From Bacteroidota bacterium (lineage in GTDB: Bacteria > Bacteroidota > Ignavibacteria > Kapaibacteriales > UBA2268), in NCBI GenBank assembly GCA_021824625.1, contig JAKAKE010000171.1, positions 1 through 40,794 on the forward strand: a stretch of 40,794 nucleotides of DNA, given 5' to 3'. This document shows positions 1 to 9,849 of the stretch, piece after piece. Below the pieces are notes generated by a model. The model made no database searches and was not told the DNA's origin. It saw nothing but the letters and a program-made list of their open reading frames with translations. A program made the translations under genes and the position numbers. Position 1 is the first letter of the stretch. Every line of letters begins with the position of its first letter.

Positions 1-30
1 AAAACCTGCGATTCACATCGCAGGTTCTTT
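1..30 (-). terminator. Putative intrinsic terminator downstream of the S8 peptidase gene
   Basis: 9-bp perfect inverted repeat AACCTGCGA (3-11) / TCGCAGGTT (18-26), 6-nt loop, followed on the minus strand by TT; lies just 3' of the minus-strand CDS ending at 38. Confidence 0.7.
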
Positions 31-37
31 AAAATTT

Positions 38-3000
38 CTATTTTATAAAATTCAACAATCCTGTGAGCTTCTTCCCTTCAATATTCAGAGAATAAATGTA
101 TATCCCGCTCGATAAACCTTCGGCATTGAAATTGAACCTATGCAATCCTCCATCTAACTTTTGATTCGCAATAACCAATACTTCATTACCAAGAATATCC
201 ATAATAGCAAGTCCTACTGATTGCGGCTTATCAAGGTTCAGATAAAATGTAGTCGTTCCATTAAATGGATTTGGATAAACTTTAACTAATTTATCAGAAG
301 TAAATTTATCAACAGAAGTTGCATTTAGAAGAACTTTGAAAGTGTCCGATACTACATTATTACACTGATTCGATACAATGCAATAATAACGACCCTCATC
401 TTGCTTTGTAAAAGGAAATTTCCTAAATAATGAATCGTTGGCGCCAGGTACCAAAACATCATTTTTAAACCACCTAAAAGCGATAGGTGCTTCACCTGAA
501 GCATTAACAGAAAGCAACATCTCTCCCATGTCTTCAATTTTAATTTCCCTTAAAGGTGCTACTCTCTGAATTGTAACATTTACCTTTGACTTTAACTCAA
601 CTGTATCCGTGGATTGTTTAATATTACCGGGATTTGCTGTAACCATAGCATAATAGTTTCCTTCATCGTTCTTGATAATATTATTTACTACAAGAGTAGT
701 TGAATCCACACCGGCAATCCTGCTATCGCCTGTAAGTGGTTGCCCGTCCTTATACCATTTATATGTTAAAGTTTTTTCTCCTCCAACTGCATTGATTGAA
801 AATGCAGCATCCTGCCCTTGGCATAAAAACTGACTTGCCGGTTGTGATTTAATATAACTGCTTTGCCATCCCTGACGCCAATCCGAATATACAGCCGCAT
901 CATCATTATATTTAGTTTCGTCTTTCGTTGTTGCTCCATTCCCCTCCTGAAAACGCCAATAACCCGCCAGTCCAACCTCATTTCCATTTAGAACAGTATT
1001 CATATTTTGAATTAATTCCTGCTGAGTTCTAACTACACTCCACATTCTGATTTCATCAATTGTTCCATCAAAGGGACTTGAATTATAAGTATTATTTCCA
1101 AACAAAAGCGGAAACGTCGAATTATCCTTAATCAATCCCTTTGGTAAATTCTGAGTCTTGAAAATTGTATCAACTATTTGAATACCATTAACATAAAATT
1201 TAACAATACTGTCCCCATCATAAGTAACAGCAACATGCTGCCAATCTTTAAAATTAAATTTAAATTTGTCGGTAAACACATTTGAAACTTTGTCGCTGTC
1301 GTTGGTAAAAGTAAAACGAAGTGACCTGTCACCTGCTATATAAAACATGAAATTAGTTTTGTCGGCTATTCTTCCGAAATAGCTTCTTCCTCCGCTTCGG
1401 GCTTTTATCCATGCTTCGATTGTGAGCCTGTTAAATAAATTAATCGGTGGTGAAGCTTGTATTTCGGCATAACCATTCCTGTTATTAAAATCGAGAGCAC
1501 TCTCCCCGTCGAAAATATAAACTCTTCCGGTTGTGTCATAATTTTTATTTTCTCTTGTTATATTCATTTTCGCATCAAAAATTCCGGGAACATTATAAGT
1601 CCATTTTGGATTTTTATCGTTAGAACTTCCGCCCTGTTTATCACCAAAATCCCAGTTCCAGCTTTCAATCGGTTTAGTTGTTAAAGATTTATCCTGAAAA
1701 CTGACTTCCAGAGGAGCATGGCCCGTTATCGGCTGAGAAGTAAAAACGGGTATTGTGTAATCAATCGGAATACCTAAGAAATTCATTATTCGTGAAACAA
1801 GTTCATACCTTGTGCTTGGCTGTGCATGGTCATTCAATTCCGCAATAGGATATGCACTATAAAAAGTCTTTTGGTTATAAAAACCAATATTTTGCACAGA
1901 AACAGTTCCATATCCCGGCTGATAGAAAGAAGTGTATCCATCACCCGGAATTACAGTGTCAATCGAAAGGAATCTCGAAGCATGAGAACCGATGAATTCC
2001 ATATTTACTGTTAAAGCAGATGAATTACCCTCCAAAGTATCAAGTATCACGTTGTCTTCACCGTCATCACTGCTTCTTATTCCGAATAATTCAAGTAATT
2101 TAGAATTATTTCTCTGGTCCCACCCAAAAATTTCAGTTCCTTCAATGTAAACTTTGCCGCCATCCAACAAGTAATTCCTCACAACATCAGCCATCCAGTC
2201 ATCAAAGCTGGTAAGGCCCATACCGGCACCTGTTTCGGTATAGCCAATACTTCCAAAAGAAAGAAATACAGCATCATAACCGAATAAAGTGGCTGGAAAT
2301 TCATTCCCATAAGTAACTTTTACTCCCTGGCCTTTTAAGAAATCTCTGATGAATGAACCACTGAACCCCCTCATTGGTATTCCTTCCCAAACCAAAACTC
2401 CACCTGTTGTTATGGGGATTTCAAAATCCATAGTGTTCCCATAAACAATTTCCTCATTATCGGATGTTGTTTTCAATCTTAATTTTGCGAATCTTGCTTC
2501 TGCCGAAGAAGAAATTTTTATCTCAAACTCAGGTGGAATAATTGAATATCCGTCAGAATTAACACTTCCTGTATATGAGCCGTTGATTACTTCTATATCA
2601 GGGTCGAGTGTTTCCAATGTAAAATTAACAGAATTTGAACTCAACAAATGAGCATAATTTCTGATAACAAAACCAATATTAACAGTATCTCCCGGTTCCA
2701 AAGCCCCATCATTATCAGATAGTGAATCCTTTGTGATTACTTGGTAAAGTTCTAATCTTAATTTTTTTGGAATTGACGGATTTGTTTCAATTAGCGACCT
2801 GTATGGATTAACTCTACCGGCACCAAGTTTATCAATATAATTTGCATTCATCGAATCTATATTATCGGCTGTACCAAAAAATTGTTCTTCAATTTGTGCT
2901 ATTTGCCAATCAGGATGATAAGCCCTGAGAAGTCCAATACATCCTGCCGCTACCGGACTTGCCATTGATGTCCCCTGGTAACTACCGTAACCGTGATTCA

Positions 3001-4363
3001 AAAGAGTGCTTAAAATACCTCCGCCATTACCGTAATCGCCTCCGGGAGCGGCTATATCAACACCGATTCCGAAATTTGAATAATTTGCTTTTCTATCATC
3101 AACACCTACCGAAGCAACACTTATCACATTAGGATAATATGCGGGATAAAAATGTTCATCACTATTGCCGTTACCGGCTGCTATCACAAGAATTGCCCCA
3201 AGACTAGTTGCATAAGCTATTGACTCTGCCTCGGCGGCTGAGTATCCTCCTCCGCCCCAACTGCAGTTTATCACATCGGCACCATTTTCAGCAAGATAGA
3301 CTATCCCTTCATACCCCTTATCAATATTATTGAAGCCCGGGCATGAGTGTGATGTTGGTAAAAACTTAACATTCCAGCTTATCGAGGCAATTCCGGAATC
3401 ATTATTAGTTACTCCGGCAGCTATACCTGAAACATGTGTCCCATGGCTATTATAATCCCATGGATTATTACCTTCTCCATTACTTATAGTGTCAGTTAGA
3501 AAATCCCAGCCGATGATATCATCAACGTAACCGTTACCATCATCATCAATGTGATTTGTATCACCCGGGTCAAACACCCAAGTGCTGTCACTTTGTCTAA
3601 ACTCTATTACATGCCCGTCATGGTCGGCATCCTCACCTAAATTTTGTTTTATGTTATTAATTAAATCAGGATGGTCCCACTCTACACCGGTATCACTGAT
3701 ACCAATGATAATTTCCTGGATTCCGTTTTCTCCTTTGAATACATCCCATGCCGAATCAGCTTTTATTTGAGGTAAATGCTGCTGCCGGCTGTAAAGGGAA
3801 TCATTAGGAATTTCAAGCAGATAACGTATCGGCACAGGTTCTGCATACTCAACATTCGGGTCATCGGCAAACTCCTTTAAAACCATTCCCAAATTTTCCC
3901 CCTTTCCTAAAGTGGGATTCAAGGGGATTATTAATGTATAAATTCTCGAAAGGTCAGGTATTTCCTTCTTTGCAGATTGAATATAATCTTTATTCTTTTG
4001 TAGTAAATCTTTTCTTTGTTTGTATTTCTTATTAGTTTTTATACCAAACTTCTCAATTTTATCGTCAAGACTGCTAATACCAAATCTGTAATTTACAGTT
4101 CCCTGCAATTCATCCGAAGTTTTCAAAAAAGCTTTTGTATCTTTTTTAAGTTTTATGTATAATTTATCAAAATAATACAAGGGCCTTCCTTCCTTATCTC
4201 TTCCGTTAATCTGCCTTAAACATTCAGATAAAGTTCTTGGCTTTACCCCTTTATTAAAGTGGGATTCAGGGGAATTTCCTATATTATTTGTTGTCAGCGA
4301 AAATAAATTTACTGACGTTGAAATTATTATTATTGAAACGAATAATGAAAATAATTTTTTCAA
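38..4363 (-). CDS. Secreted subtilisin-like serine peptidase (S8) with PKD, LamG-like and Ig-like domains and T9SS C-terminal sorting domain
   Basis: Catalytic motifs GISDTGVEWDHPDL (Asp), NSHGTHVSGIAAG (His), YQGTSMASPVAAG (Ser); PKD-like 'SWNWDFGDKQGG...'; LamG-like 'LTIEAWIKAR...DGTIDEIRMWSVVRT'; Ig-like 'YKWYKDGQPL...NDEGNYYAMVTA'; C-terminal VYPNPFNGTTTFYLNL...GLSSGIYIYSL. Confidence 0.93.
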   Translation of the reverse strand: MKKLFSLFVSIIIISTSVNLFSLTTNNIGNSPESHFNKGVKPRTLSECLRQINGRDKEGRPLYYFDKLYIKLKKDTKAFLKTSDELQGTVNYRFGISSLDDKIEKFGIKTNKKYKQRKDLLQKNKDYIQSAKKEIPDLSRIYTLIIPLNPTLGKGENLGMVLKEFADDPNVEYAEPVPIRYLLEIPNDSLYSRQQHLPQIKADSAWDVFKGENGIQEIIIGISDTGVEWDHPDLINNIKQNLGEDADHDGHVIEFRQSDSTWVFDPGDTNHIDDDGNGYVDDIIGWDFLTDTISNGEGNNPWDYNSHGTHVSGIAAGVTNNDSGIASISWNVKFLPTSHSCPGFNNIDKGYEGIVYLAENGADVINCSWGGGGYSAAEAESIAYATSLGAILVIAAGNGNSDEHFYPAYYPNVISVASVGVDDRKANYSNFGIGVDIAAPGGDYGNGGGILSTLLNHGYGSYQGTSMASPVAAGCIGLLRAYHPDWQIAQIEEQFFGTADNIDSMNANYIDKLGAGRVNPYRSLIETNPSIPKKLRLELYQVITKDSLSDNDGALEPGDTVNIGFVIRNYAHLLSSNSVNFTLETLDPDIEVINGSYTGSVNSDGYSIIPPEFEIKISSSAEARFAKLRLKTTSDNEEIVYGNTMDFEIPITTGGVLVWEGIPMRGFSGSFIRDFLKGQGVKVTYGNEFPATLFGYDAVFLSFGSIGYTETGAGMGLTSFDDWMADVVRNYLLDGGKVYIEGTEIFGWDQRNNSKLLELFGIRSSDDGEDNVILDTLEGNSSALTVNMEFIGSHASRFLSIDTVIPGDGYTSFYQPGYGTVSVQNIGFYNQKTFYSAYPIAELNDHAQPSTRYELVSRIMNFLGIPIDYTIPVFTSQPITGHAPLEVSFQDKSLTTKPIESWNWDFGDKQGGSSNDKNPKWTYNVPGIFDAKMNITRENKNYDTTGRVYIFDGESALDFNNRNGYAEIQASPPINLFNRLTIEAWIKARSGGRSYFGRIADKTNFMFYIAGDRSLRFTFTNDSDKVSNVFTDKFKFNFKDWQHVAVTYDGDSIVKFYVNGIQIVDTIFKTQNLPKGLIKDNSTFPLLFGNNTYNSSPFDGTIDEIRMWSVVRTQQELIQNMNTVLNGNEVGLAGYWRFQEGNGATTKDETKYNDDAAVYSDWRQGWQSSYIKSQPASQFLCQGQDAAFSINAVGGEKTLTYKWYKDGQPLTGDSRIAGVDSTTLVVNNIIKNDEGNYYAMVTANPGNIKQSTDTVELKSKVNVTIQRVAPLREIKIEDMGEMLLSVNASGEAPIAFRWFKNDVLVPGANDSLFRKFPFTKQDEGRYYCIVSNQCNNVVSDTFKVLLNATSVDKFTSDKLVKVYPNPFNGTTTFYLNLDKPQSVGLAIMDILGNEVLVIANQKLDGGLHRFNFNAEGLSSGIYIYSLNIEGKKLTGLLNFIK

Positions 4364-4439
4364 TTTAACACTCCCAAGGATTTAAGAATAACTTTCTAAA
4401 ATACAAAAAAAAAATCAATTTCCATGTCCAATGCCGGTG

Positions 4440-4632
4440 ATTTAAACAGAATTTCCTTTTCCCACTTTATCAAAGAGCTTATCCTGAGCTTGTCGAAGGA
4501 TGAATTCAGGGGGATTTTCTCCTCTTTCCCCCTTTATAAAAGGGGGATTCAGGGGGATTTCTTCTTTCACAATTTATCACAGGGGATTCAGGGGGATTTC
4601 TTCTTTCACAATTTATCACAGTGGGGATTTTG
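4440..4632. repeat. Composite intergenic repeat: GGGGGATTCAGGGGGATTT-type copies, nested CCTGAGCTTGTCGAAGGAT-type copy, and a 2x39-bp tandem repeat
   Basis: Exact tandem 39-mer ggggattcagggggatttcttctttcacaatttatcaca at 4543-4581 and 4582-4620; related partial copies at about 4451-4475 + 4504-4516 and at 4528-4560; ttatcctgagcttgtcgaaggatga at about 4479-4503. Confidence 0.85.
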
Positions 4633-4635
4633 TTA

Positions 4636-5502
4636 TTAATTTCCTGACTTATAAAAATACCCTTTAATAAATCCTTTGAATATATACTTTAAATCGGAGA
4701 AACTTCTTGCACGAAAAATCCATAAAAATAAAATTATGAATGGGCGTATCAATCTCACAGACAAACTTCCGTGCAATACATTAACAGCTATCAGATTTCT
4801 TACAAAATAGAATTTTTTTGAAGGTTGAATTTTATTCAATGGGGATACTTCAAGTTTACGGTCTAGTCTTGCATCCCTGCATAGTTCAATTTTAATATTA
4901 AATTTTTTTACTCTCAGGAAATATTCAGTATCATCAGCAAAAATAAAAAATTTCTTTTCCGGTAATCCTATTCTTTCCACAACAGACCTGTGAAACAACG
5001 GACCTTCGAATGTGATGCCTTCGACCGTAACAAATTTATCTTTTAAATGGTTTTCAGTTATAATTCCCTGCCAGAATTTTTTTAATGGATTAGATAAATT
5101 ATAATGAATTACATCGTTCAAAAATGGCTCCCCGTCCGGTTTATGTCTTAAGGGAACCCGCACAAGATTCATATCGTCTTTTTCAAGTAATAATTCAAGA
5201 CATTTTAAATCCGGCACAACATCATCATCCATTGTCCAAATCCATTCGCCTCCTTTATCATAAGCAGCTTTTATTCCTGTAAATTGTCCTCCTGAACTAC
5301 CGACATTATCTTGCCTGATAATAATAATGTCCTGCTGTTCAACAAGCCATTCCGATGTACCGTCCGTACTCGAATTATCTACGACAATAATATTATTTGT
5401 CTTTTTAGTCTGATTTCGTATAGCATTTATGATTTCTTTTAAAAAGTCAAGTCTATTATAAGTTACAACAACAGCAGTTACATTTATATTTTCTGAAGGC
5501 AT
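4636..5502 (-). CDS. Glycosyltransferase family 2 (GlfT2/rhamnosyltransferase-like)
   Basis: VVTYNRLDFLKEIINAIRNQT...IIVVDNSSTDGTSEWL...GEWIWTMDDDVVP typical of GT2 GT-A fold. Confidence 0.85.
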   Translation of the reverse strand: MPSENINVTAVVVTYNRLDFLKEIINAIRNQTKKTNNIIVVDNSSTDGTSEWLVEQQDIIIIRQDNVGSSGGQFTGIKAAYDKGGEWIWTMDDDVVPDLKCLELLLEKDDMNLVRVPLRHKPDGEPFLNDVIHYNLSNPLKKFWQGIITENHLKDKFVTVEGITFEGPLFHRSVVERIGLPEKKFFIFADDTEYFLRVKKFNIKIELCRDARLDRKLEVSPLNKIQPSKKFYFVRNLIAVNVLHGSLSVRLIRPFIILFLWIFRARSFSDLKYIFKGFIKGYFYKSGN

Positions 5503-5511
5503 TATATATTC

Positions 5512-5982
5512 CTAAAATCCTTTAATTTCTAATAAACCTGTTGATTTTCCATTTATGATGTAATTGTGAAAAATAGTTGCACCTTCCTTATGTGTTCTCA
5601 GAAATAATCTTTTATAACATTCCTTATAGGTGAGCCATTCAAAAGCCTGATGTTCCTTAGATAATTTGACTTTTTGATTTTTATTAATTAATGCACCAAA
5701 AACCGGCGAAAGATTTATCAAATCCCTCTTAGCATCAAAAAAAGTAGTTATGTAAGGTAAAGTCCAAATTTTTTTTGGTTTAATATTAATCTCTTCAATT
5801 ATTTCTCTTACAGTAGTTGATAAAGCAGTCTCACCTTTCTTGATTTTCCCAGTTACAACCTGCCAGACATTAGGATATAACTTGCTTTGTTCTGTCCTTT
5901 GTAATGCGAGGTATTTCGGTTCATTATTTTTGTCTAAAACTGCGATGTGGACTTGAATTGTATTAGATACGATTTTCGGCAT
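5512..5982 (-). CDS. NUDIX hydrolase
   Basis: Nudix box-like GKIKKGETALSTTVREIIEEI following VWQVVT. Confidence 0.85.
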   Translation of the reverse strand: MPKIVSNTIQVHIAVLDKNNEPKYLALQRTEQSKLYPNVWQVVTGKIKKGETALSTTVREIIEEINIKPKKIWTLPYITTFFDAKRDLINLSPVFGALINKNQKVKLSKEHQAFEWLTYKECYKRLFLRTHKEGATIFHNYIINGKSTGLLEIKGF

Positions 5983-6032
5983 TACTTAATAATTCTATAT
6001 TTTAATTGTCAATCACTTTATTACATAAAAAC

Positions 6033-6989
6033 TTATGATTCCTGCCAAACTCCCATTTTTGCGAATTTTTCCCGCCTGTTTTTAACCAAATCATTAGTGC
6101 TCAATTTCAATAAATTACCCAGGTTCATATTTATACTTTCCTGCATAATAGAAAACATCATTTGCGGGTCATTGTGGGCACCTCCAACAGGCTCCTTGAT
6201 GATTTCATCAATTACACCAATCTTTTTCAAATCCTCGGCAGTTAATTGAAGGGCTTCTGCCGCTTGTTCTTTGAAATCCCAGCTTCGCCATAAGATACTT
6301 GAGCAAGACTCAGGAGATATGACTGAATACCATGAATTTTCAAGCATGAGAATTTTATCACCTACACCAATTCCGATGGCTCCCCCGGATGCTCCTTCAC
6401 CAATTATTACTATGATAATCGGTACTCTCAATTTAGACATCAACAACAAATTCCTTGCTATTGCTTCTGCCTGTCCTCTTTCTTCTGCCTCTATACCGGG
6501 ATAAGCTCCAGGAGTATCAAGAAAACAAATTATCGGATTATTAAATTTTTCTGCTAACTGAAACAAGCGATTTGCTTTTCTGTAACCTTCCGGATGAGGC
6601 ATCCCAAAATTTCTGTATAGATTTGACTTAGTATCTCTTCCTTTTTGATGACCCACAACCATAACCGGCCTGCCACTAATTTTTGCTATTCCTCCAACAA
6701 TAGAAGGGTCGTCTTTATAGTTCCTATCGCCGTGCAGTTCATAGAAATCTGTGAAAACATTTTGTAAATAGTCAAGTGTAAAGGGACGTTCAGGATGACG
6801 GGCTATCTGAACCCTCTGCCAGCGAGTTAAGTTTTGATAAATTTGAAGTCTTAAGTCATCCGCTTTTTTTTGCAGAAAATCAATTTCATTACTTATATCA
6901 AGTTCACTTGATAGAGATTTCATCTCCTCAATCTTCTTTTCAAGTTCAAGAATTGGTTTTTCAAAATCTAAAATTACTTTTTTTGCCAC
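6033..6989 (-). CDS. accA: Acetyl-CoA carboxylase carboxyltransferase subunit alpha
   Basis: Diagnostic stretches [111 protein letters not shown]. Confidence 0.97.
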   Translation of the reverse strand: MAKKVILDFEKPILELEKKIEEMKSLSSELDISNEIDFLQKKADDLRLQIYQNLTRWQRVQIARHPERPFTLDYLQNVFTDFYELHGDRNYKDDPSIVGGIAKISGRPVMVVGHQKGRDTKSNLYRNFGMPHPEGYRKANRLFQLAEKFNNPIICFLDTPGAYPGIEAEERGQAEAIARNLLLMSKLRVPIIIVIIGEGASGGAIGIGVGDKILMLENSWYSVISPESCSSILWRSWDFKEQAAEALQLTAEDLKKIGVIDEIIKEPVGGAHNDPQMMFSIMQESINMNLGNLLKLSTNDLVKNRREKFAKMGVWQES

Positions 6990-6990
6990 T

Positions 6991-9006
6991 TTATTTCCTG
7001 AAAAAATGTTTTAATAATATATCAACATCAAGGGAAAAACTGTAATTTATTAAATAGTATTCGTTTAAATCCTTAATTATTTTTTTATTTAAACCTTCGG
7101 TTTTACTTACCTGTGCTAATCCGGTTAACCCGATTTTACCAATTTCAGGTTTAGCATTTCCCAAATCACTTAATCCAACCACAGAATTATCCCCTTTAAA
7201 CACCTTCCAAATCCCCTTTATCGCTTTGGATTTGTTTTCGGAAAGCAAATATAACAATGGTAATCCAATAGTCAAAAGAAAAAAGGAAGTCAGAATATCA
7301 AAAATCCTTTTCAATATTCTGAATCTGATTTTTAATATATTATATTTGAAAAATATTGATTCGGTTTTCGATACATCATTTACTATTCTGGAAGCCAACA
7401 AATCCTCATATTCCGTAACCAAATGAAATTTTACATTTAAATCTGATATACTGGAAATTAATTTTAGTAATTCGGTTTTATTCACATTCGGGTCTGCTAT
7501 TATTATCTCTTCTAATGCATATTGCTCAATTAGTTTTGGAAGATTATTCAAATTTCCAATAACAGGAATACCAAAGCATTTATTTGTGAATTGTGAATTG
7601 TTATTTGTTAACTTTGAATCATTAATTGTAAATTGTGAATTGTTAATTGATAATTGATTTGTTATCATACCAATTAGATTTACATTCCTTGCATCACCTG
7701 ATTTCAACTGGTTAATTATATTTTCGGATTGTTGATTAACACCAAGAATAGCTATTCTTCTGTCAGAATCCTTACCGGATAACCTATCGTATGCACTAAT
7801 TAAAAATCTAAACAAAGCTGTTAATATGGATGTGGTTCCAATTGAAAATAACAAAATTCCACGGCTAAAAGCATATTCGTTGAAGTAGTAAGTCATTGAT
7901 GATAATATGAAAAAGCTGAACATTAATCCAAAAATTGCTCTTCGAATCGTATTATTACCTTCAAAATATTCACCAACTGCAATCATTGAACTAAATAAAA
8001 TCAGAGATACAACAATAAATACTATTGGATAGGCATAGTCGGGTAAGTTGAAAAGACCTCCAAACTTATAATAAGTTCCTATTATTATTGAGGTATTTAT
8101 AACAGCCAAATCAAAAAGGATGATTGCAATTTGTCTTCTGAATCTATTAAAATATGCCAACACTGTCCTTATAGCAATTCCAAGATATAAAAAAAATAAA
8201 AAAAACTTAGATGATGCATAATGTTTTTTTGCAAATATTTGCATTGCCTGATAAAAATGCTTGAGTTCTAATGTTGTATTACGTTTTGTGCTTTCACCCT
8301 TATAATGAATAATGGATGTTTCATGGAAGTATGATACTTTTGAAGGTAATTTAGAGATTCTGTAACATAAATCAATATCTTCACCATACATAAAAAAATC
8401 TTCATCAAACCCCTTAATTTTTTCAAAAACATCTTTCCTAATGAACATATATGCTCCGCCAATTGCATCAATATCGTATGTTTCATCTATGCTTTTATAA
8501 GTTTGATTATATTTTGCAAAAACCTTTGATTTAGGAAATATTTTTTGAAAACCGAATAATTTAGTAAATGAAGCCCATGGTGTAGGAAAACCCCTTCTGC
8601 ATGATAATTGGAAACTTCCATCTGCATTTAGTACTTTGCAGCCGGCAGCTCCAACTTCTGGATGAGCTATCATAAACTGAATCATTTTCATCAGATTATT
8701 TTCTTCTACTACCGTATCAGGATTTAATATTAATATAAATTTTCCGTGAGAATTTCCGAAGGCAATATTATTTGCCTTTCCATACCCAAGATTTTCTTTA
8801 AGTTGTATAAATTTAACACTTGGGAAAAATGGTGATAAGTAGTTTATGGAATTATCTGTGGAATTGTTATCAATTACTATTATTTCAGTTGAATACCCAT
8901 ACTTACCAGAAACTTCAGAAGCCTTCTCTAATGATTTAAGGCATTGATAAAGAAAATCTTTAACATTATAATTTACTATAATAACAGATAAATCAATTCC
9001 TGGCAT
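6991..9006 (-). CDS. GT2 glycosyltransferase fused to a membrane/Rossmann region and a degenerate polyprenyl glycosylphosphotransferase-like C-terminus
   Basis: N-term [20 protein letters not shown]...[11 protein letters not shown]...[10 protein letters not shown] (WbbL-like GT2); middle TM helices plus [21 protein letters not shown]...[29 protein letters not shown]-term [26 protein letters not shown]...KGDNSVVG...[10 protein letters not shown]. Confidence 0.85.
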   Translation of the reverse strand: MPGIDLSVIIVNYNVKDFLYQCLKSLEKASEVSGKYGYSTEIIVIDNNSTDNSINYLSPFFPSVKFIQLKENLGYGKANNIAFGNSHGKFILILNPDTVVEENNLMKMIQFMIAHPEVGAAGCKVLNADGSFQLSCRRGFPTPWASFTKLFGFQKIFPKSKVFAKYNQTYKSIDETYDIDAIGGAYMFIRKDVFEKIKGFDEDFFMYGEDIDLCYRISKLPSKVSYFHETSIIHYKGESTKRNTTLELKHFYQAMQIFAKKHYASSKFFLFFLYLGIAIRTVLAYFNRFRRQIAIILFDLAVINTSIIIGTYYKFGGLFNLPDYAYPIVFIVVSLILFSSMIAVGEYFEGNNTIRRAIFGLMFSFFILSSMTYYFNEYAFSRGILLFSIGTTSILTALFRFLISAYDRLSGKDSDRRIAILGVNQQSENIINQLKSGDARNVNLIGMITNQLSINNSQFTINDSKLTNNNSQFTNKCFGIPVIGNLNNLPKLIEQYALEEIIIADPNVNKTELLKLISSISDLNVKFHLVTEYEDLLASRIVNDVSKTESIFFKYNILKIRFRILKRIFDILTSFFLLTIGLPLLYLLSENKSKAIKGIWKVFKGDNSVVGLSDLGNAKPEIGKIGLTGLAQVSKTEGLNKKIIKDLNEYYLINYSFSLDVDILLKHFFRK
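7580..7662. repeat. AT-rich (AATTGTGAATTGTTAATT)-type short repeat lying in frame inside the GT2/PHPT fusion gene
   Basis: tttgtgaattgtgaattgttatttgttaactttgaatcattaattgtaaattgtgaattgttaattgataattg; encodes [26 protein letters not shown] on the minus strand. Confidence 0.8.
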
Positions 9007-9112
9007 CTAATTTTTATCAGATAAATTGTATAAGTAATTAATTTCAATGCAATAATGTCATGTTCTGAAATACAACGACAATTATTAATTGTTTATTATT
9101 AATTGTTAATTA

Positions 9113-9841
9113 TCAATGAGATATTTCTTTGTCAAGATGAGAATGAAATCCAAATCTTAACTTCCATACTAAAAATATCGCCTCCCAGATAATACTCTTA
9201 TTCATTTTTGAAACACCGCTTCTCCTGTCAATGAAAATAATAGGAATTTCTTTAATTTTAGCACCATGCTTCCATAACCTATAATTCATCTCAATCTGGA
9301 AGCCATAACCATTCGATTTTATTGTTGATAAATTAATATTTGACAATGCTTCTGCTTTGAAACATTTAAAACCACCGGTAGCATCTTTAATCGGCATACC
9401 GGTAATAAACCGAGTGTACATGTTAGCCCCATAACTTAAAATAAGTCTGCTTAGGGGCCAATTAACAACATTAACACCTGTTATATATCTCGAGCCGATA
9501 ACTAAGTCATTATTATTCAATTCATCAAGAAATTTGGGAATCATTGCCGGGTCATGTGAAAAATCAGCATCCATTTCAAATATCACATCAAAGTTGTTAT
9601 TGAGTGCATAAGCAAAACCTTCACAATAAGCTGTGCCTAATCCCATTTTAGCCTGTCTTAAAATTAAATGTATTCTGTCGTCGGTTTTTTGTAAAGATTT
9701 AATTTGTTCAGCAGTTCCATCAGGCGAATTATCGTCAACCACAAGAACATGAATAGAATCATTAACTTGATGAATCGAGTTAATAAGTTTCTCAATGTTC
9801 TCTATCTCATTATAAGTCGGTATAACTATAATTGTTTTCAT
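9113..9841 (-). CDS. Polyprenol monophosphomannose synthase-like GT2 (Dpm1-type)
   Basis: IVIPTYNEIENIEKLI...VDDNSPDGTAEQI...MDADFSHDPAMIPKFL...GSRYITGV...DATGGFKCFKAEAL...PIIFIDRRSGVSKM. Confidence 0.93.
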   Translation of the reverse strand: MKTIIVIPTYNEIENIEKLINSIHQVNDSIHVLVVDDNSPDGTAEQIKSLQKTDDRIHLILRQAKMGLGTAYCEGFAYALNNNFDVIFEMDADFSHDPAMIPKFLDELNNNDLVIGSRYITGVNVVNWPLSRLILSYGANMYTRFITGMPIKDATGGFKCFKAEALSNINLSTIKSNGYGFQIEMNYRLWKHGAKIKEIPIIFIDRRSGVSKMNKSIIWEAIFLVWKLRFGFHSHLDKEISH

Positions 9842-9849
9842 AAAACACC

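Noticed and set aside
4543-4620. CRISPR-like array
   Set aside because: Only two directly adjacent 39-bp copies with no variable spacers; an ordinary tandem duplication of a dispersed repeat.
4424-4639. 71-aa ORF on the plus strand
   Set aside because: It is the translation of the repeat composite (…KRGIQGDFFFHNLSQGIQGDFFFHNLSQ…), not a plausible gene.
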